From contig NZ_CALUAK010000092.1 of the NCBI RefSeq assembly GCF_943914015.1, positions 1 through 10,234 of the forward strand: DNA of 10,234 bases, read 5' to 3'. Positions 7,201 through 10,234 of this stretch are shown here, piece by piece; the first letter of the stretch is position 1, and every line of letters begins with the position of its first letter. This DNA comes from an uncultured Corynebacterium sp. GTDB taxonomy: Bacteria; Actinomycetota; Actinomycetes; Mycobacteriales; Mycobacteriaceae. The position numbers were made by a program, and so were the translations under genes. Under the pieces are notes generated by a model. It made no database searches. It saw nothing but the letters and a program-made list of their open reading frames with translations, and was not told the origin of the DNA.

Positions 7201-8273
7201 TCGGCTGAGGTTTCTCCACCATGCGTGTACAGCACGAGGCCGTCCTGCCAGCATGCCTGCCCGAGCTCCGTTGATTGGTCGGAGCCGACAACGATGCAGA
7301 TGACGGTCCCCTCCGCCTCGGCGGTCTGCTCCGCCACTACCTGCAGATCCACAGGTGGCGCTGCAGCGTCGTTTTCCTCATCCACGCCCGCGCCGGAGGA
7401 AGGTACGTCCGTGTCGTCGACGATAACCAGCGTCCACGGTGCCACGTAGGGGTCCCGGTTGTGTGGCAGCCACTTCACGTTGTCCCACGCATCCGCGTGA
7501 CGCCCGCACACATCGATGCCGACAAGTTCCGGTCCGTGGAAGAAGACGACGGAGGCGACGAGCGCGCGGGCTAATTCCCGGACTTGCTCCAGCGCCCCAC
7601 CGTCGGCGGACACACCGATGAAGGGGAACGCTGTGATGTCCACGGTCAGGGGCACGCCGTGGACCGCGCGACTGGATTGCACGGTGTGACGAAAGGCGAC
7701 GAGGCACACGGGGTCGAGGTCCTCGTGTGCACCCATATCAGGGATGACGATCGGGGTGGCCAGTGGCGTGTTGCCCGTGCCGATCCTCGTGATAAGGACG
7801 TCATCGTCGCCGCGGACGCGCTCCCACAACCGGGGCGAGTCTGTAAGCGCCCACAGGGTGTGTGGTGCCGGGTGGCAAAACTCCTCGTGCTCCTTTTGGG
7901 CAATGGCTGCGTCGCGGGCTTGCTCGCCCAGGACACCGAGGTGGCGCAGGTACACCCGGCGCGTCTCGTCTGGGTCTTCGGCGGAGGTGGGAGCAAACAT
8001 CATGATCATGCTCATCACCATGAAGACCGGGAAGATGAGCATGGTTGGGCTGGGGTTCGACCCGCCAAGGAGCATGAGCCCCACCATTCCCAGCATTGCC
8101 GCCACCATGACCACTGGCATGATGATGCGGATGAGTGGTTGCGGTGTTGGGGCGTTGCTCGGCGGCACGGGGTCGGGGCGGAGGTCGCCTGCGGGAAGTG
8201 GCGGTGGTTCTACCCGTTCGCTGTCTTCTCCCCGTGCTGGTAATGGCCGAATTGATGCGGCAATAGTCCCCAC
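4290..8273 (-). CDS. eccC4: Type VII secretion ATPase EccC (ESX-4 type, unsplit)
   Basis: FtsK/SpoIIIE-like motor of the ESX-4 inner-membrane complex; it recognises WXG100 substrates and powers export. The 1327-residue chain has two membrane helices (about 47-70 and 76-94) and a stalk/N-domain to about 440. Three P-loop domains follow. D1 has GATGSGKS (494-501), VDFKGG (525-530) and a canonical Walker B IIIDE (604-608). D2 has GPQSGKST (871-878) and LIIDG (954-958), lacking the usual Glu. D3 has GTRGCGKTS (1121-1129) and LLVDD (1214-1218). D1 and D2 are joined by an unusually long acidic, Gly/Ser-rich linker (about 713-783), and another low-complexity insert lies at about 292-380. One undivided polypeptide fits ESX-4 rather than the split ESX-1 form. 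Start is GTG 8273 with GGAGG 5 nt upstream. Overlaps the next gene by ATGA. Sure of family; ESX-4 type from synteny. Confidence 0.95.
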   Translation of the reverse strand: MGTIAASIRPLPARGEDSERVEPPPLPAGDLRPDPVPPSNAPTPQPLIRIIMPVVMVAAMLGMVGLMLLGGSNPSPTMLIFPVFMVMSMIMMFAPTSAEDPDETRRVYLRHLGVLGEQARDAAIAQKEHEEFCHPAPHTLWALTDSPRLWERVRGDDDVLITRIGTGNTPLATPIVIPDMGAHEDLDPVCLVAFRHTVQSSRAVHGVPLTVDITAFPFIGVSADGGALEQVRELARALVASVVFFHGPELVGIDVCGRHADAWDNVKWLPHNRDPYVAPWTLVIVDDTDVPSSGAGVDEENDAAAPPVDLQVVAEQTAEAEGTVICIVVGSDQSTELGQACWQDGLVLYTHGGETSADTAEAELTDPSQSDKPRSRRGGTQPGPVLLGVATECGEQVIGQADAVTAFEFDQLVRAIGAYDRPGSGYEAIAHSGDLLPMLGVATPARLPLPQLWQRDAHSLLAVPIGADEEGRPVTLDMKESALGGVGPHGLCIGATGSGKSELLKTLVVSLALTHSPEDLNLILVDFKGGATFLELGNLPHTSAVITNLAEEQTLVGRMQDAISGEMNRRQEVLRAAGNIPNIGAYTEKRAHNPQLAPLPHLVIIIDEFSELLGQHPDFAELFVAVGRLGRSLGVHLLLASQRLEEGRLRGLDSHLSYRIGLKTFSAGESRQVIGTADAYHLPAKPGAGYMKTDADELVRFTASYVSGPLKEATATSDEEAQVQLFTGWRDTSSEQEAEAGSRGDDSGVENSDVGGGSEAMDDASQAGKHAASEQPADAAPVETLVDRVVAACREEAAARDLAAHQVWLPPLPAAIPLGGVLSAASSSAETKEENALAVPIGIIDRPYEQRQDTFVLPLSGATGHLAICGGPQSGKSTAVRSLVLSCAATHRTEKVAFYILDLGGADLAELSTLPHVAGVVGRHNKEAVDRVFAEVTQFIDDAPATDPGRELFLIIDGFHIIRSDFEEHLETVARIASDGLGAGVHLVITTHRWSELRPAIRDLIGGRIELHLADPLDSLIDRKAQERVPALPGRGLTPHGESMLIAVSSGEDIQHVRELTADAPPVPRLRLMPTSLDSADLPAPTAAPGGHLTLPLGIGGARLTPVSWHPATSQHLLALGTRGCGKTSLLELVGQSLAQVGREAARMVVIDSRRSLLGAFAPEMLAGYAATTDAMRELVDKLAVTLASRMPAADISPQALRERSWWSGPELFLLVDDCHLVDDQIFQPLTPYLPHARDVGLHVVLTRKSGSFSRALYTPLIGGLMDAQPDILIYSADPADGPIAGVKTAVAVPGRAQLIRESARVGPIHVALPLPSSAHEEKRGTP

Positions 8274-8495
8274 GATCCCCTCCCAAAAACATGTTCCCCG
8301 GTGGTGGTTTTATGCCGAGAGCACCCGGCCACAGTGGCCGAAGCGCTCATCAGCGTGGGGCATCCTGCCCCGTTGCCCGTCAATGTAGTACCCCGGTGCC
8401 ACGTTGTCCTGACAAGAATGCGCCCCACCCCCGTTTACGGAAGCAGCCTTCCGCTCCCCCACCACCAATGGGGAGCACGCCCCGAAGAGCTAGGG
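8274..8495 (-). promoter_or_regulatory. Hairpin-rich spacer upstream of eccC4
   Basis: No credible gene lies in these 222 bp. Four compact inverted repeats are visible: CGGCCAC-A-GTGGCCG (8326-8340), GGGGC-N5-GCCCC (8357-8371), TTGTC-CT-GACAA (8404-8415) and CGGAAG-N4-CTTCCG (8438-8453). None has a T-run on the minus strand. The spacer may hold an eccC4 promoter, an operator or a leader, but I cannot fix -35/-10 boxes with confidence. Confidence 0.35.
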
Positions 8496-8825
8496 CTACT
8501 CGGCCTTCTCGCTTTCAGCAAGCTTCAACCTGCGCCGGCTCATCGTGATGGACGCGTAAACGACGATCGCGCTGATCACACCCCAGACAATGGGGAAGGC
8601 TCCGTTTTCCGGGCTGATGAGCGCGACGCTGAACAGCACCATCGCGATGACGACCGCGGGAAGAGCACCCCAGCGGTGTGCTTTGACCTGCGGGGGATTC
8701 TTCGCCTCCCAGAGGGCGACCAGACACAGGACTGCGGCGCACAGTGTTCCCAGCCACGGCTTACCGACAGCGCAGGCGTAGACGGCGACCCCACCAAAAA
8801 GTGAGGCGATAACGCGATACATCAT
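8496..8825 (-). CDS. Small four-helix membrane protein of unknown function in the ESX-4 locus
   Basis: I do not recognise this family. The 109-residue product is strongly hydrophobic, with four likely membrane helices at about 4-20, 23-40, 53-70 and 77-94, and a basic then acidic tail (SRRRLKLAESEKAE, 96-109), presumably cytosolic by the positive-inside rule. Translation starts at tandem ATG codons (8825 and 8822) after AAAGGAG; the second has the better spacing (7 nt), so the true start is uncertain by one codon. It reads in the same direction as eccC4, 222 bp upstream of it, and faces divergent eccD4. M. tuberculosis ESX-4, as I recall it, has no gene at this place. A secretion-related role is suggested only by location. 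Real gene: likely, given start signal, coherent helices and position. Confidence 0.75.
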   Translation of the reverse strand: MMYRVIASLFGGVAVYACAVGKPWLGTLCAAVLCLVALWEAKNPPQVKAHRWGALPAVVIAMVLFSVALISPENGAFPIVWGVISAIVVYASITMSRRRLKLAESEKAE

Positions 8826-8882
8826 GATGCTCCTTTACCAATAGAAGAGTTAGGGGATACCTGAATGAGACTACACCCCGCG

Positions 8883-8936
8883 ACTGTCACCCCGACAGAT
8901 ACGTCCCCACAACTGTCACCCGACAGATGCATCCCC
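8883..8936. repeat. Tandem direct repeat with internal CTGTC/GACAG dyads, possible operator
   Basis: Copy 1 (8883-8908) and copy 2 (8912-8936) both read ACTGTCACC(CC)GACAGAT followed by A/G-C-G/A-TCCCC, with a start-to-start period of 29 bp. Each holds a dyad CTGTC-N-GACAG, with spacer 5 in copy 1 and 4 in copy 2. Two similar dyad sites about 58 bp upstream of the small membrane-protein gene, in a divergent promoter region, look like a transcription-factor binding array. The factor is unknown. Confidence 0.6.
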
Positions 8937-9088
8937 GCGCGCCGGGTCCTTCGCCACCTTCCTTCTCTTCCCCTCCCCTCTTCTACCCCCACTTCCGGAA
9001 CGCGCTTTCCCACCGGTGGACAGAATGTCAGTGCTGGCGCACAGTGGAAGCGTCACGGCACTCACCACGCTCGTGACACACATTCAAC

Positions 9089-9106
9089 GGTGCTGGCACC
9101 AGCACC
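9089..9106. promoter_or_regulatory. Perfect 8-bp dyad just upstream of eccD4
   Basis: GGTGCTGG-CA-CCAGCACC is a perfect inverted repeat ending 25 bp before the eccD4 start codon, directly followed by CCCCGGGG (9105-9112). There is no T-run, so an operator or a leader hairpin is more likely than a terminator. Role inferred from position only. Confidence 0.45.
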
Positions 9107-9131
9107 CCGGGGACTTACGTGGGGGTTATCC

Positions 9132-10234
9132 ATGAATCGTCAAGCACTCACGCACTCACTGCGCGTGACAATCCGCTTTGCCGTAGGCCACACACAGGAC
9201 ACACCTGTCGACGTCGACGTCGCTGTTCCTGCCGGTGCACGGCTTGCCGACGTCCTACCCGAGGTCTGCGATGTCGCTGGCATCAGCCCACCGGTCAGCC
9301 CGTGGGAGGCCCGCACACCGGCGGGAAGCCTCATCCCCACAGCGACACCGCTGGCCTGGTCGCATGTCCGGCCTGGAAGCATCATAACCATCCGCGATCT
9401 CTCCCGCGACACCGAGCCCCTCGTCACAAGTGATACGGAGGCGCTCACACAGGTGCGCCGGGCGCGCGGCGGCACAGGCTACGCGGCGGTTGCCTGCGCC
9501 ACCGGGTTTTTCATGATCATCCTGCTCCTGGCCACCCACCCCGTGGGGCTGACCGTGGCAACGGTTGCCTGCCTCGCCCTCGGTGCCGGCATGCGCCTAA
9601 CTTGGAAGGAGGCGATCCACCCGACGATTATCACCACGGTGAGTATCGGGACAAGCATCCTCGCTTTTCTTGCGGGACTCCAATGGACCTACTGGTTTGC
9701 CGGCGAACCGGGAAGCGACAGTCTCATCACACCGCTTGGCCTGGTGACCGCCGGCGGCAGCCTGCTCCTCGTCACCGCCATCGCCCACAGCACACTCCGC
9801 CCGCCGCGCACCGTCACCGTCACCCTCCTTACCGTGGGTGTGGGCACGTGCGCGTGGGCGGGGCTGGCAGGTGGTGCCACCACCGTCGGCCTGGCACCCA
9901 CCATCACCGGCAACACACCACCACCGTTTATCGCACCGTCCATCACGGCGGCTGCCCCCCTGAGTGCTCTTATCGCGCTGACCGTGGTCATCTACGGCCC
10001 GCTCGTCGCGCTTCGCATCGCGGGGATCACCATTCCCACCGTCCCGTCCGCCGGTGCCGACCTCGCCACAACAGATGTATCCGCGCAGGTCTACACCGGT
10101 GCCACCAGGAGGGCGCGCCGGGCAACCGGAGTGTTCGACGGCATCGTCACCGGTGCCTGCCTCCTCGGCGGAGGAGCGAGCCTTGTCACCGCCCTAGGTA
10201 CCCAGCCTGCCCACTTCCGCCTCCTCTTCGCCAC
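9132..10234 (+). CDS. eccD4: Type VII secretion integral membrane protein EccD (ESX-4 type), 3' end outside window
   Basis: Core membrane-channel subunit of ESX secretion complexes, where EccD dimers form the membrane vestibule around EccB, EccC and EccE. The visible 367 codons run open to the window edge. Residues about 8-88 form the cytosolic ubiquitin-like domain (LRVTIRFAVGH, DVDVAVPAGARLADVLPEV, ending PGSIITIRDL). After a linker with an RRARGG stretch (109-114) come membrane helices at about 116-134, 138-153, 163-182, 200-218, 228-250, 270-292 and 337-356; the family has about eleven, so the rest lies to the right. The ATG at 9132 follows GGGGG at 6-nt spacing. It is divergent from eccC4, as in the mycobacterial ESX-4 locus, and a mycP-type protease would be expected next. 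Sure of family; type assigned by synteny. Confidence 0.93.
   Translation, partial: MNRQALTHSLRVTIRFAVGHTQDTPVDVDVAVPAGARLADVLPEVCDVAGISPPVSPWEARTPAGSLIPTATPLAWSHVRPGSIITIRDLSRDTEPLVTSDTEALTQVRRARGGTGYAAVACATGFFMIILLLATHPVGLTVATVACLALGAGMRLTWKEAIHPTIITTVSIGTSILAFLAGLQWTYWFAGEPGSDSLITPLGLVTAGGSLLLVTAIAHSTLRPPRTVTVTLLTVGVGTCAWAGLAGGATTVGLAPTITGNTPPPFIAPSITAAAPLSALIALTVVIYGPLVALRIAGITIPTVPSAGADLATTDVSAQVYTGATRRARRATGVFDGIVTGACLLGGGASLVTALGTQPAHFRLLFA

Larger units (their letters stand above)
8826..9131. promoter_or_regulatory. Divergent intergenic region between the eccC4-side genes and eccD4
   Basis: This 306-bp gap must hold promoters for both directions if no transcript reads in from outside. 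It contains the tandem 29-bp repeats (8883-8936), a pyrimidine-rich plus-strand tract (about 8946-8993) and a strong palindrome near eccD4 (9089-9106). A loose GTCACG/CGTGAC repeat lies at 9052-9077. I could not identify convincing -35/-10 hexamers in either direction. No open frame in it looks like a gene. Confidence 0.6.

Noticed and set aside
8210..8428. Minus-strand 72-codon open frame overlapping the eccC4 start
   Set aside because: It overlaps the eccC4 coding start out of frame, has no convincing ribosome binding site and is of mixed composition.
1..10234. tRNA or rRNA genes, CRISPR arrays, prophage or toxin-antitoxin genes
   Set aside because: I looked for cloverleaf-like, regularly repeated or phage-like patterns on both strands and saw none.

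Overview
The window looks like a high-GC Gram-positive actinobacterium of the order Mycobacteriales, most likely a Corynebacterium. The evidence is the gene order rpsI-rplM / two WXG100 genes / an Rv3446c-family gene / eccC on the minus strand with eccD divergent on the plus strand, the form of the L13 and S9 proteins (147-residue L13, S9 with an acidic N-terminal extension), and an IS1249-like transposase relic. The genus is inferred from family resemblance, not from a database search.

Layout. Positions 1-848 hold a decayed transposase pseudogene of the IS1249 type: one nonsense codon, an apparent internal deletion and a frame change at an A-run. Two imperfect direct repeats follow at 862-924 and may be the end of the element. 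A clear intrinsic terminator (989-1018, minus strand) closes the ribosomal operon rplM-rpsI (2051-1039, minus strand; the genes overlap by GTGA). Upstream of rplM lies a 455-bp non-coding stretch. It holds a plausible promoter, an apparently structured leader of about 190 nt closed by a perfect 10-bp helix, and a separate long imperfect inverted repeat just downstream of the esx genes.

From 2507 to 8825 (minus strand) and from 9132 to the right edge (plus strand) lies an ESX-4 type VII secretion locus. It is collinear with the Mycobacterium tuberculosis Rv3442c-Rv3448 region: rpsI, rplM, esxT, esxU, Rv3446c, eccC4, and divergent eccD4. EccC4 is the inner-membrane ATPase with three P-loop domains. 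EsxU and EsxT are the paired WXG100 substrates. The Rv3446c-like protein is a single-pass membrane accessory factor whose start codon overlaps the eccC4 stop codon (ATGA). EccD4 is the ubiquitin-fold, multi-spanning membrane channel component and is cut by the window edge. A small predicted four-helix membrane protein (8496-8825) sits between eccC4 and the divergent promoter region; I do not recognise it.

I did not find a wholly new system. The observations most worth checking are non-coding: the possibly switching leader of rplM-rpsI, the tandem 29-bp CTGTC/GACAG repeats in the eccC/eccD divergent intergenic region, and the long inverted repeat between the esx genes and rplM. The unidentified small membrane protein inside the ESX-4 locus is also worth a look.
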